Part shown: positions 7,669 to 15,867 of the stretch, piece after piece
Numbering within the stretch: position 1 is the first letter of the stretch
How the letters are laid out: every line of letters begins with the position of its first letter
Assembly (NCBI GenBank): GCA_018061065.1
Contig: JAGOUV010000011.1
Span: 1 to 49,125 of the forward strand
DNA length: 49,125 nt
Direction: 5' to 3'
Origin: Candidatus Altimarinota bacterium
GTDB lineage: Bacteria; Patescibacteriota; Gracilibacteria; UBA1369; UM-FILTER-53-11
Position numbers and translations under genes: made by a program
The notes under the pieces: generated by a model
What the model was told of the DNA's origin: nothing
Database searches by the model: none
The model's input: only the letters and a program-made list of their open reading frames with translations

Positions 7669-9105
7669 ATGATTCGATTATTACTGCTTATTGGTGTGTC
7701 ACTCTTTGGAATTCCTTTGGCCTATGCGGTTCCGCCACCCGATTTTTTATTTAATGTAGGCTCGCAAGTTGCACAATTTTTCTCGATAATTATTTTATTT
7801 CTCGGTGCGGGTTTGGCCGCCATGCGACAGTTTGGACAGGTTTATTTTGATCGTTTTAAACATAAGAAACTTGTGTGGGTTGTCTTAATTTTAGTCGTCA
7901 TCGGTATTGGATTAGTTGGCGCATATTTTTATGGAACATATCAACAAGATGCGGCTTATGATAAATGGTTGAAGGAAAGTGCAGAACAAAATGAGGTAGA
8001 GCCTTCTGAAATTGATACGAGTCTGGATCAATTAAAGATGGATGATCAGGTGCCGGCAGTTCTAGCGGCAGCGGTTTTACCAGGGAAGAAAGAGGAAAAA
8101 GAAAGTAGGGGCGCGATGTTTATCCGTAGCTACTATGATAATTTGGGAAAAGGAAATATTGAGGCTGCTTATAATGTCTCAAAAAAATCAGTGAGCCTTG
8201 AGACATATAAAGGGTGGTATAAAAATATAACCAGCGTGACGATCGATAGCGTGCAGCAAATTGATGAGTATACATTTTCATTGCGATTGAGTTTGGAAGA
8301 GGGTGGTAAAATCACGCGTTATGCAGTGCTTATGACTCTTGAGGAAAATGCGAATGGTGATTTGAATATCAAAACATCGGAAGTGCGAATATTGGCGGGA
8401 GAGGATACACAAGAGGAAGATACTACGTTTGTTCAAGCGGATGCTAATCTTCCGTTATCAATTTCCAATATTGAGTTTCAGCAAGTTGTTAATCAGAACA
8501 GCGATGTATACGTCCTAGATGCGCGGGAAGATGAGGAATACGGAATTGGTAGATTCCCCGGCAGTCATCATATTCGTTTTGCAGATCTATTGGCTGGTGA
8601 GTGGATTAGCGTTCCCACCGATCGTGTGGTGTATGTGTTTTGTTGGTCGGGAATGCGCGGGAAGGAAGTGGCGAATTTTTTGAGAACTAAAAAAGTTGCG
8701 GCTCGCTATGTAGAAAGGGGCGCAGATAAGTGGGTGGAAGAATTTCACGGCAAGTGGGAAGGTGGTATTAAATTTACTGAGGCCTATCCTGCAGAGCAGT
8801 TTCAGGTCACGTTTTTGCTTGGTGATATGAAAAAATATATTGCTGATGGTGTGGTATTGGTGGACTCGCGAACCCCAGCACGATACGAGCAGTGGCACAT
8901 TCCCGGCAGTATCAATATTCCGCTTATCTATACGCCGACAAGTAAAATTGAGGAGCGTCTTAGTGAAGTACCCCCGGGCAGTAAGGTGATAACGGTATGT
9001 GATGAATTTATAAGCTGTTTTGATGCAAAGATCGGTGGGTTAAAGTTGCAGCGTAAGGGGCATCAGTTTTTAGGACGTTTTAATACGCCGTGGGAGTTGA
9101 AATAA
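7669..9105 (+). CDS. Membrane-anchored tandem rhodanese protein
   Basis: 478-residue protein from ATG 7669, which directly follows the previous stop; an earlier in-frame start at 7621 would overlap that gene. Residues 1-20 look like a signal peptide, and hydrophobic segments lie at about 35-52 and 68-89. A region at about 150-245 resembles the NTF2/SnoaL-like domains that precede rhodanese modules. Two rhodanese-like domains follow: about 265-365 with active-site loop CWSGMRGKE (Cys325), and about 375-478 with loop VCDEFISCF (Cys444, Cys450). The first loop fits the CxxGxR pattern of active sulfurtransferases; the second does not and may be structural or a dithiol pair. The likely role is persulfide transfer at the membrane. 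Confidence 0.85.
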   Translation: MIRLLLLIGVSLFGIPLAYAVPPPDFLFNVGSQVAQFFSIIILFLGAGLAAMRQFGQVYFDRFKHKKLVWVVLILVVIGIGLVGAYFYGTYQQDAAYDKWLKESAEQNEVEPSEIDTSLDQLKMDDQVPAVLAAAVLPGKKEEKESRGAMFIRSYYDNLGKGNIEAAYNVSKKSVSLETYKGWYKNITSVTIDSVQQIDEYTFSLRLSLEEGGKITRYAVLMTLEENANGDLNIKTSEVRILAGEDTQEEDTTFVQADANLPLSISNIEFQQVVNQNSDVYVLDAREDEEYGIGRFPGSHHIRFADLLAGEWISVPTDRVVYVFCWSGMRGKEVANFLRTKKVAARYVERGADKWVEEFHGKWEGGIKFTEAYPAEQFQVTFLLGDMKKYIADGVVLVDSRTPARYEQWHIPGSINIPLIYTPTSKIEERLSEVPPGSKVITVCDEFISCFDAKIGGLKLQRKGHQFLGRFNTPWELK

Positions 9106-9117
9106 TTTTAACTATCT

Positions 9118-10998
9118 ATGATATTTCTTGGCGGTGCAAAAGGAGTCAATTTGCAAAAGCTGTTAGATGCGGGTTTTAATGTGCCGTCGTTTGTTGTGGT
9201 ATCGAGTGCCGGAGAGGGAAGTGATGCACATGGAAAATTGAAATGCGAACGCTATGCGGTGCGCTCGAATGCGCTCGTAGAAGACGCGCAGGGCTCTGCG
9301 CATGCGGGGCAGTTTCTTACGAAAATCAATCAGAAGCCCGAGGATCTTGCTGGTGCAATTGAGGAGGTTTTAAAAAGTGGTGCGGAGTCGGCGATTGTAC
9401 AAGAGTATATCCCTGCAGATTATGCGGGAGTTTGTTTTACAAGAAATCCGCTTGGTGGGCGTGAGATGGTGTTGGAGTATCATGCGGGACTAGGAGAGGA
9501 TGTGGTCGGTGGAAAAGTTGTGCCGAAACAAAAAAGTTTTTATTGGAATGAGACCGAGATTGAAGTCGCGTTGCCGAATTTTTCAACCGCTTTTGAACAG
9601 TTTAAGAAAATCGAAAAATTATTTTCAGCACCACAGGATATCGAATGGTGTATTCGGGATGGGAGATGGTATTTTTTACAAACGAGGCCTATTACTACAT
9701 TGACGCGAGCACAGTATGAAGAGTCGCTTTTTTTAGACAATATTTTGCCCAAGCAGAAAAAATTTTTCTATGAAAAAACCGAGATTGCAGAAATTGCTCC
9801 TCGGCCAACGCCCTTTACGTTAAGCCTTTTGCGCGAGATATATAGAGAAGGTGGACCCGTCGATACGATCTATAAAAAGTACGGTGTGCAGTATGAGTCG
9901 CGTGATTTTTTTATCATAGTGGCTGGACAATTATATGTAGATCGTGAGGTGGAGATGCAAACGTTATTGCCGTCGTATAGTTACCTTTCAAAAAAAGATT
10001 TTCAACCTCATTGGAGTTCACTAAACGGGATAGTGCGCACACTGAAAAATATTTTTTCACTTAATTCAATTTCCGTAGCACATGGCAACGAACTGCAGGA
10101 ACGGTTAAAGAGCGAACTTGCATCACCTTTCCCTACACATGAAAATTTCGCCAATGCGCTGACTGGATTTCTAAAAACCTATGAATTAATTTTTGAAATA
10201 AACCTCTGTGCACAGAAGGCTTTGAAACGGCTTGAATATAGTATAAAGGGTCAGCCTATATCATTGGCACAACTTTTGAGCACGGCGCCCGATATACAGA
10301 TAGATTTTTCTTCCAAAGAATTTTTAGGTAATGCTCTTGAGATTGCTGATGAGACACCGTTTAAACAATTTACTAATTCTACTGTGCCTACAAAAGAAGT
10401 TGAGCAATGGTTTACGTCATTGCCCAATATTAAACAGCAGCTCTTGAAGCCACTTATTGAAAATGCACAAAAGTTTAATCTACTGCGTGAGTTTGGACGT
10501 TGTCTTACGGTAAAGCAGGTGAGTCGCCTGCGTGCCGCAGTCGACAATAATACATTGTATTATTTTGCTACAGTTCAAGAAATAATTGACGGAAAAATAT
10601 CTGAGGACGTATATACTCAGCGTAAAAATGAATATGAAAAAAATCCCGAGTATAACTTTCCTTCATCGCTCACCAGCTCGCCGATACACCAAAAACATCA
10701 TATGATGGGTGTTTCAAGCGGTAAAGCAGTTGGTGTCCTGGTTAGCGTTGAACATATTGAGAAGGAAAAAAATCCTATTTTATATACACCTATTCTTTCC
10801 CCTGATCTCACGCGCTATTTTCCACAGATTAAAGGAATTGTTTCGGAGAGTGGGGGAATGCTCTCTCACTTGGCAATTATGGCACGCGAACATCACATTC
10901 CCGTGATAGTGAATGTGCATCTTGCCCAGAACAAATTACACCTCGGAGATAGTATTGAGATGGATGCCGATGCTTCAACTATTTCTGTTCGTTCATAA
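9118..10998 (+). CDS. PEP-utilising phosphotransferase (PPDK N-domain plus swivelling His domain; RPH-like order)
   Basis: 626-residue protein. Residues 1-200 match the ATP-binding domain of pyruvate phosphate dikinase and PEP synthase: GGAKGVNLQKLLDAGFNVPS, AVRSNALVEDAQGSAHAGQF, VFTRNP-like CFTRNPLGG, and IEWCIRDGRWYFLQTRP. Residues about 535-626 are the phosphohistidine swivel domain, GGMLSHLAIMARE with the catalytic His584. The PEP/pyruvate TIM barrel that ends PPDK and PpsA is missing. Instead a roughly 320-residue unrecognised domain lies between, the same order as in rifampin phosphotransferases (ATP domain, acceptor domain, His domain), although those have about 870 residues. It likely phosphorylates an unknown small molecule with the beta-phosphate of ATP. 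It overlaps the convergent GIY-YIG gene by 20 bp. Confidence 0.85.
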   Translation: MIFLGGAKGVNLQKLLDAGFNVPSFVVVSSAGEGSDAHGKLKCERYAVRSNALVEDAQGSAHAGQFLTKINQKPEDLAGAIEEVLKSGAESAIVQEYIPADYAGVCFTRNPLGGREMVLEYHAGLGEDVVGGKVVPKQKSFYWNETEIEVALPNFSTAFEQFKKIEKLFSAPQDIEWCIRDGRWYFLQTRPITTLTRAQYEESLFLDNILPKQKKFFYEKTEIAEIAPRPTPFTLSLLREIYREGGPVDTIYKKYGVQYESRDFFIIVAGQLYVDREVEMQTLLPSYSYLSKKDFQPHWSSLNGIVRTLKNIFSLNSISVAHGNELQERLKSELASPFPTHENFANALTGFLKTYELIFEINLCAQKALKRLEYSIKGQPISLAQLLSTAPDIQIDFSSKEFLGNALEIADETPFKQFTNSTVPTKEVEQWFTSLPNIKQQLLKPLIENAQKFNLLREFGRCLTVKQVSRLRAAVDNNTLYYFATVQEIIDGKISEDVYTQRKNEYEKNPEYNFPSSLTSSPIHQKHHMMGVSSGKAVGVLVSVEHIEKEKNPILYTPILSPDLTRYFPQIKGIVSESGGMLSHLAIMAREHHIPVIVNVHLAQNKLHLGDSIEMDADASTISVRS

Positions 10999-11230
10999 GC
11001 AGCAACTTTTTCTCACGGGTCAGTTGCTTAAGTGCATACTCTCTTTTGCGTGCCTCGCTTATATTCTCACATTGTTCACTATACACAAGGCTCACCGGTC
11101 GACGTTGCTTGGTGTAACGCGCCCCCGTCTTGAGATGATTGTGTGCATGCAGCCGCTTCTCTAAATCGTTGGTACTACCAATATAAAGCGATTCGTCGCT
11201 GCATTTGAGCATGTAGACGTAAAACGTCAT
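10979..11230 (-). CDS. GIY-YIG domain protein (UPF0213/YhbQ-like)
   Basis: 83-residue single-domain GIY-YIG protein. The N-terminus FYVYMLKCSDESLYIGST holds the two strands with YVY and YIG, RLHAHN holds the conserved Arg/His, and SEARKREYALKQL holds the catalytic Glu helix. The family includes small structure-specific nucleases of uncertain role, proposed in DNA repair. It lies 9 bp after the ABC-F gene on the same strand, so the two are probably co-transcribed. Its 3' end overlaps the PEP-utilising gene by 20 bp. Confidence 0.85.
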   Translation of the reverse strand: MTFYVYMLKCSDESLYIGSTNDLEKRLHAHNHLKTGARYTKQRRPVSLVYSEQCENISEARKREYALKQLTREKKLLLMNEQK

Positions 11231-11239
11231 AATAATAAT

Positions 11240-12703
11240 TTATGCCTCTAGATCCAATGTCTGATCGATACGGATTTGCGAGACGAACTCAGGAACGTGT
11301 GAGACCAAAATCATCGCACCTTCATACGCATCGAGTGCTCGTGCGATCACAGGAATATGACGGAAGTTGATATGATTAGTAGGCTCATCCAAGATTAATA
11401 ATCCCGGCTCCTGCAGAACCAAACGCGCAAAGGCAACAAGTCCTTTTTGTCCTTCTGATAGGCTTCCAATCGTGTTATGTACTACCTCACCCGTAATGAG
11501 AAAGCCCGCCGCTATGCTGCGGACATGCTGTTCAGTGTTGTCTTTTGCAACCGCAAGAAGCGAGTCGTATACCGTGTCATCAAAATTTAATGTAGAAAAA
11601 TCCTGACGATAATATCCCACCTCTATACCCGGCGTTATGGTGGCACCTTTTGCAGTTCCATTTGCGAGCGATTCCAAAAGCGTGCTTTTGCCAATTCCAT
11701 TTGGTCCCGTGAGTAATAAATGCGTCTTTTTATTCAGTGAGATTTTGCATTTCTTGGTCACTGCCTTATGATCCTTGATCATTGAGAATGAAGTGATCTT
11801 GAAAACTTCACCTTTTACATCCGGTTGCATGGGAATTTCAAACTCGCGAATCGTCTTGTCTTCACGGCGCACATCTACCATGCTTTCTTCCATTTCTGCT
11901 GCTGCCTCACGCATACGCTTAGCCACGAAACGTAAATTACCACCTTTATTAGCAAAGACGTTTGCCTGTTCTTTTTTTGCCTGTGCCTCTTTTTCTAAAC
12001 GTGCATTTTTCTGATTTTCTTTTTCAATTCGATTTGCAATTTGTTCCTGCACATCAAAATAATTTCCTTCATACTGCTCAACTTTTTTAGTGTGCACATC
12101 TAAGTACAACACGCCATCAGTAAAGGAATTCAAAAAGTCAGAGTCGTGGGATATAACGATGCATGTCTTGTCGTAGCCAAGCAAAAATCCAGTGAGATGA
12201 TCAATGCCATCACGGTCGAGGTTATTTGTTGGTTCATCCAAAAGTAATAAATCTGGATTTGAGATCAGTGCAGAGGCAAGAAGTAGACGTGCCTGCTGTC
12301 CTCCGGAAAATGATTTTATGATTCTATCGTGGGGCGCATGGAAGTTCACTACCTCAAGAACCGCATTTATATGGCGGCTTATGTCGTATGCTTTTTCTCC
12401 ATCGGGAGAGTAATGCTTGTGGAAATAGTCGGTAACGGTCAACTCGCGGTCGGCGTGAGGAATAACCTGCTGAGCGGTGCCTACGGTAAAACCGGGGAAC
12501 AGATTTACTGAGCCAGATTTCGCCTTGTGCACACCCGTCATAAGTTTAAGTATGGTGCTCTTGCCCGCGCCATTTTGTCCCATGATCGTAATTTTTGATC
12601 CCTGTCGAACAGAAAAGCTGACCTCATCTAGGAGGGGTCTGTTCTCCTTAAAACCAAAGGTGACGTGATCAAAACTGATGATTGTTCCGTTATTTTGTGC
12701 CAT
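11240..12703 (-). CDS. ABC-F family ATPase
   Basis: 487-residue protein with two ABC domains and no membrane segments. The first has Walker A GQNGAGKST, signature FSGGQQARLLLASAL and Walker B LLLLDEPTNNLD. A charged coiled linker rich in Lys/Glu (about 235-290) follows. The second has GPNGIGKST, signature SLSEGQKGLVAFARL and LLILDEPTNH. This layout defines ABC-F proteins, which act on ribosomes (translation factors or antibiotic protection) rather than in transport. ATG 12703 was chosen because the ABC fold starts a few residues later; the frame also has an ATG at 12724. Which ABC-F subfamily it is (EttA, Uup, YdiF, ARE) cannot be told from reading. Confidence 0.9.
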   Translation of the reverse strand: MAQNNGTIISFDHVTFGFKENRPLLDEVSFSVRQGSKITIMGQNGAGKSTILKLMTGVHKAKSGSVNLFPGFTVGTAQQVIPHADRELTVTDYFHKHYSPDGEKAYDISRHINAVLEVVNFHAPHDRIIKSFSGGQQARLLLASALISNPDLLLLDEPTNNLDRDGIDHLTGFLLGYDKTCIVISHDSDFLNSFTDGVLYLDVHTKKVEQYEGNYFDVQEQIANRIEKENQKNARLEKEAQAKKEQANVFANKGGNLRFVAKRMREAAAEMEESMVDVRREDKTIREFEIPMQPDVKGEVFKITSFSMIKDHKAVTKKCKISLNKKTHLLLTGPNGIGKSTLLESLANGTAKGATITPGIEVGYYRQDFSTLNFDDTVYDSLLAVAKDNTEQHVRSIAAGFLITGEVVHNTIGSLSEGQKGLVAFARLVLQEPGLLILDEPTNHINFRHIPVIARALDAYEGAMILVSHVPEFVSQIRIDQTLDLEA

Positions 12704-12728
12704 ATACAGGCCGTAGACTACCATTAGC

Positions 12729-12756
12729 TTGACCTTCTTGCCAAATATATTAAAAT
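12729..12756 (+). promoter_or_regulatory. Promoter upstream of the small ORF and engB
   Basis: TTGACC (12729-12734), 16 bp, TAAAAT (12751-12756). It lies in the divergent region between the ABC-F gene and the small plus-strand ORF at 12786, giving a leader of about 22-24 nt. Confidence 0.45.
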
Positions 12757-12785
12757 GCCGGCTTGTATTGATTAACTTACTGTTT

Positions 12786-12989
12786 ATGAGTTCACCAGAA
12801 ATTGACGGTCAATTTGATGAGATAGAAGGGGTACAAGATAACGCGCAGGGTCCTACGTTATCAGGAACGGCTGTTATTGATACGACGATTCGGGAGCTAC
12901 GTGTACCTATTAGTGGTACTAATGCGGTGGTCGTTTTGCTTAACGGCTCTCGGCATGGATCAAATTTGGGTGAGGGCTGGGCAGATTAA
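12786..12989 (+). CDS. Small hypothetical protein
   Basis: 67 residues from ATG 12786 (MSSPEIDGQFDEIEGVQD), soluble, acidic at the N-terminus and with an aliphatic strand near the middle (NAVVVLLNGS). The frame is open back to 12729, but that part lies across the promoter. A promoter and a good ATG support it, and it precedes engB by 27 bp on the same strand. No family was recognised; it could be a chance ORF. Confidence 0.45.
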   Translation: MSSPEIDGQFDEIEGVQDNAQGPTLSGTAVIDTTIRELRVPISGTNAVVVLLNGSRHGSNLGEGWAD

Positions 12990-13016
12990 GTCGCCCAGTT
13001 CTGCTATTGTAGATAT

Positions 13017-13586
13017 ATGGAAATCCGTTCGGCAGAATTTGTAAAAGGAGTAGTGGGGCCTGATGATGTTTTAAACGATGGTAAACCTCAGATCGCAATC
13101 ATTGGCCGCTCAAACGTGGGAAAATCAAGTCTGATCAACTCGCTTACGCGAAAAGAAAACTTGGCACGCACGAGCCCGTTGCCGGGTCGCACTCAGGAAC
13201 TCAATCTGTTTTTGATTAATAAATCTTTCTATTTAGTTGATCTGCCGGGGTATGGATTTGCCAAGACCTCACACGAGAGCCGTGAAAAAATTCATAATTT
13301 AGTTAACTGGTATTTTTTTGACTCTGAGCATAAGCAGAAAAAGGTCGTGCTTATTATCGATGCAAATATTGGACTCACCGATAGTGATTTGGAGATGTTG
13401 TGCGCTTTAGAGGAACACGGCAAAGATATTATTTTTGTGGCGAATAAAATAGATAAGATGAAGTCATCGGAGTGTCAGCGAAAACTTAATGAGATTCGTA
13501 AGTCAGTAGGTGCACGCAAAGTTATTCCGTATTCATCAAAAAAGAAGATCGGTATAGCGGAATTGGCAAAAGAATTTCAGCTCTAG
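13017..13586 (+). CDS. engB: Ribosome biogenesis GTPase EngB (YsxC/YihA)
   Basis: 189-residue TrmE-Era-EngA-EngB-Septin GTPase, the usual length. G1 is GRSNVGKSS (about 30-38), the effector region has ARTSPLPGRTQ, G3 is DLPGYGFAK, G4 is NKID and G5 is YSSKK. EngB acts late in assembly of the large ribosomal subunit and is essential in most bacteria. The ATG at 13017 is preceded by TATTGT with 6 nt in between, compatible with a leaderless mRNA. It ends 10 bp before a convergent gene. Confidence 0.95.
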   Translation: MEIRSAEFVKGVVGPDDVLNDGKPQIAIIGRSNVGKSSLINSLTRKENLARTSPLPGRTQELNLFLINKSFYLVDLPGYGFAKTSHESREKIHNLVNWYFFDSEHKQKKVVLIIDANIGLTDSDLEMLCALEEHGKDIIFVANKIDKMKSSECQRKLNEIRKSVGARKVIPYSSKKKIGIAELAKEFQL

Positions 13587-13596
13587 GGAACCTAAA

Positions 13597-14559
13597 TTAC
13601 GACTTTTTATACGAGTACGAGCCAAATATCGCTTTTGTACCGTCTTTTGTCTTTGCTGTTCCCGTTACGCTTCCGCTCGTCCAGTTCTCTGCAATTGAGT
13701 CGGGTGTCGTGAGCGTTAGTTCTGTAGAGAGGTTTGGAAGTGTCACCTTCCACGTTTTTTCAGATTCCTGGAAACTCACCTTCGCCTCAAAAAATTTCTG
13801 CATATAATTTCCTGCGGCATTTTTGTATAACACCCAGGTGTGTGGTCGATAAAAAGGACTATCTCTGCTTACCGTGGAGTCATCCAAGAGGTAGAAATTA
13901 TTGTCAGTATCCCAAACTAAGAAGCGATAGGTTCGTGAACTTAATTCTTCTATGTCGGAAAAGAAAAGATATTTACCCGAGTCGGCAGAATAAATATTTT
14001 CCAAGACCACATTCGTTTTAATTTTTTCGCCGTTCATCTCTACATCGCCTTTTCCAATACTCAAGTAGCGGGTATAAGCGATATCGTTTTTAGTAATAAA
14101 ATCGCCCTCAAGTCCGCTCGTGCTTACCTTTATTTTTTTATCATCAATGGTGAGAGAAAATACATAATTTTCTCGCGTAGAGAGATCATCTGCAGTGGTA
14201 TGCGTGTAGCTAGGTAAGAACGCGTTTGCCTTTATCTCTGGGCTATTAGAATAAAAGTTCGTTTGAATTGTTTTCTTCTTCCCATTCTGGAAAATATGAG
14301 CCGTATAGTAGTGCAAAAAATTTCCTTTATTGATTTCTTTCCTACTCAAGTCCATCTCCAATACAAACTTTTCTTTGTCATTCTGATTTTCACTCACGAC
14401 AATTATTCCTTCATTAAAATATTTCAAATCAGATCCTTGTACTGATCCCGTAATAAGTTGATTATCAACGGGAATAACTGTGCTGCCCTTATTCAGAAAA
14501 TAATTCGAGATCAGAAGGGTAAGTGCTACAGTGATGAGGATTCCGGGAATGAATTTCAT
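13597..14559 (-). CDS. Exported or membrane-anchored hypothetical protein
   Basis: 320 residues from ATG 14559 (MKFIPGILITVALTLLISNY), which starts right at an uncleaved signal anchor; the frame is open to 14586 but that would overlap the divergent gene. After the anchor the protein is beta-rich and polar with many Asn, Ser and Thr, as in extracellular domains. Alternating strands and motifs such as FLHYYTAHIFQNGKKKTIQ and SGSVTGTAKTKDG faintly recall AttH/CrtC-type lipocalin-like proteins; this is a weak guess. It is divergent to 14585-15004 with only 25 bp between the two start codons. Confidence 0.75.
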   Translation of the reverse strand: MKFIPGILITVALTLLISNYFLNKGSTVIPVDNQLITGSVQGSDLKYFNEGIIVVSENQNDKEKFVLEMDLSRKEINKGNFLHYYTAHIFQNGKKKTIQTNFYSNSPEIKANAFLPSYTHTTADDLSTRENYVFSLTIDDKKIKVSTSGLEGDFITKNDIAYTRYLSIGKGDVEMNGEKIKTNVVLENIYSADSGKYLFFSDIEELSSRTYRFLVWDTDNNFYLLDDSTVSRDSPFYRPHTWVLYKNAAGNYMQKFFEAKVSFQESEKTWKVTLPNLSTELTLTTPDSIAENWTSGSVTGTAKTKDGTKAIFGSYSYKKS

Positions 14560-14584
14560 ATATATGTATGCTACTGTATTGTAC

Positions 14585-15004
14585 ATGAATAATGAAACGG
14601 AGATGATCTTAAAACAACACCAAGCTACGCTTGAGCAGTTTTTTATATGGAATATCAGACGTACAAGGAAATTCTTTCGTATATTGAGTATTATAGTTCC
14701 CGGAGTTGATGTCGTCTTTTTTTCATATATTGCATATGTGAACTATTCTCAAAATCCTGAATTAACTCAACTGCCTCTTATACTCGTGAGCGCAGGAGTT
14801 GTTTGTGCAGTGACAGGAGCATTTGCACTGCGTTTTATTATGACAAAATTACCGAAAACGATTCAAGAGGCCCAAAAAGACCCGCGGAGCAAAGCGCAGT
14901 TTGATCTTTCAATAAGTGAAAAATCTCTTTCTCGTATCACAGAAAGTCAGTGGCAGGAAATTGTTATGATTGTTCCCAGTCAAGAATCGCAGCCTTACGT
15001 TTGA
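14585..15004 (+). CDS. Small membrane protein with two membrane segments
   Basis: 139 residues from ATG 14585 (MNNETEMILKQHQATLEQFF). An earlier in-frame start at 14531 would lie inside the divergent gene. Two hydrophobic segments at about 36-58 (IIVPGVDVVFFSYIAYV) and 68-90 (LPLILVSAGVVCAVTGAFAL) are followed by a charged cytoplasmic tail. The upstream TACTGT ends 7-8 nt before ATG. The 3' end overlaps the ogt gene by 41 bp in the opposite direction. Function unknown. Confidence 0.65.
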   Translation: MNNETEMILKQHQATLEQFFIWNIRRTRKFFRILSIIVPGVDVVFFSYIAYVNYSQNPELTQLPLILVSAGVVCAVTGAFALRFIMTKLPKTIQEAQKDPRSKAQFDLSISEKSLSRITESQWQEIVMIVPSQESQPYV

Positions 15005-15458
15005 TTCCCCAGCGATAACCGCCCAGCGTGCCGTCGGAGCTCATCACACGATGACAGGGGATTACTACACCGATGGTATTTTTGCCGCATGCGGTTCCTA
15101 CGGCGCGAGCTGCCTTTGGTGATCCGATATCTTGAGCAATTTGTGCGTAAGTTGTGGTAGCTCCTCGGGGAATTTTTAATAGTGCTTGCCAGACTTTTAT
15201 TTGGAAATCAGTTCCTTTTAGAAGAAGCGTAATCGATGACCCGGCCTTCGTATTCTTTAATGTGAATATTTTTTTCACATATGGTGCGGTGTGCCTTTGG
15301 TCAGAAATCAACAGTGCCTCTGGCCATAATTGTTCAATCAGTTTTCTGTTTTTTGTATCGTTATTTTCAATAAACGAAAAATGACAGACCTTATTTTGGC
15401 TTATACCAACTAAGCACCATCCAAATGGTGATCGATGTATTCCGTAGTGAATTTCCAT
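14964..15458 (-). CDS. ogt: Methylated-DNA--protein-cysteine methyltransferase (Ogt/MGMT)
   Basis: 164-residue DNA repair protein that removes alkyl groups from O6-alkylguanine by transferring them to its own cysteine. The active site IPCHRV is present (Cys135), with the downstream GTLGGYRWG substrate loop and GTDFQIKVWQALLKIPRG helix before it. The N-terminal ribonuclease-like domain is short, as in Ogt. ATG 15458 was chosen over an upstream TTG at 15467. It is divergent to the copper cluster with 34 bp between the starts. Confidence 0.93.
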   Translation of the reverse strand: MEIHYGIHRSPFGWCLVGISQNKVCHFSFIENNDTKNRKLIEQLWPEALLISDQRHTAPYVKKIFTLKNTKAGSSITLLLKGTDFQIKVWQALLKIPRGATTTYAQIAQDIGSPKAARAVGTACGKNTIGVVIPCHRVMSSDGTLGGYRWGIKRKAAILDWEQS

Positions 15459-15492
15459 GATTGTCAAAATTGTAGTATACTTAGGTCGTCTT

Positions 15493-15819
15493 ATGAAGAT
15501 GAAATTTCTCAGTTACGTTGTACTTGTCGGGCTCATGGCTTTGAATTTTGTTCATATCGATATGAGCGGCCATAACGAACATATGAATATGACTCAAGAC
15601 AGCAGCTGTCTTGCGCAGTGTTTGGCAGAATCAAATGCTCATCAACAAGAGCTGTTTTTGCAGGATTCTTCAATTAAAATTAAGTACACTCCTGTATCTC
15701 AGTTTTTAGCTTCAGTTCAGGTTGAGCCTCGTACCTTAGATTTTGCTAAGCCGCCGGCTACTTTTAGTAACGCAAAACGACTTCATCAAATAGTTACCAC
15801 AATAGTAATAAGAACGTAG
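15493..15819 (+). CDS. Small exported His/Met-rich protein, putative metal binding
   Basis: 108 residues from ATG 15493 (MKMKFLSYVVLVGLMALNF), with an N-terminal signal peptide or anchor. A metal-ligand-rich stretch follows at once: HIDMSGHNEHMNMTQ, then CLAQC. Methionine and histidine clusters of this kind bind Cu(I)/Cu(II) in exported copper proteins. The gene opens a plus-strand cluster of copper genes, which strengthens that reading. TATACT lies 11 nt upstream of ATG. An in-frame start at 15457 is unlikely because it would precede the signal peptide with 12 residues and lies across the promoter. No named family was recognised. Confidence 0.7.
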   Translation: MKMKFLSYVVLVGLMALNFVHIDMSGHNEHMNMTQDSSCLAQCLAESNAHQQELFLQDSSIKIKYTPVSQFLASVQVEPRTLDFAKPPATFSNAKRLHQIVTTIVIRT

Positions 15820-15867
15820 AATAGGATGTGCAGTTAAGCATGTTTTATTTTGTATGTTTTATTTACT

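Noticed and set aside
10251-10547. 98-codon minus-strand frame inside the PEP-utilising gene
   Set aside because: Antisense shadow; the plus-strand protein is continuous from the ATP domain to the swivel domain.
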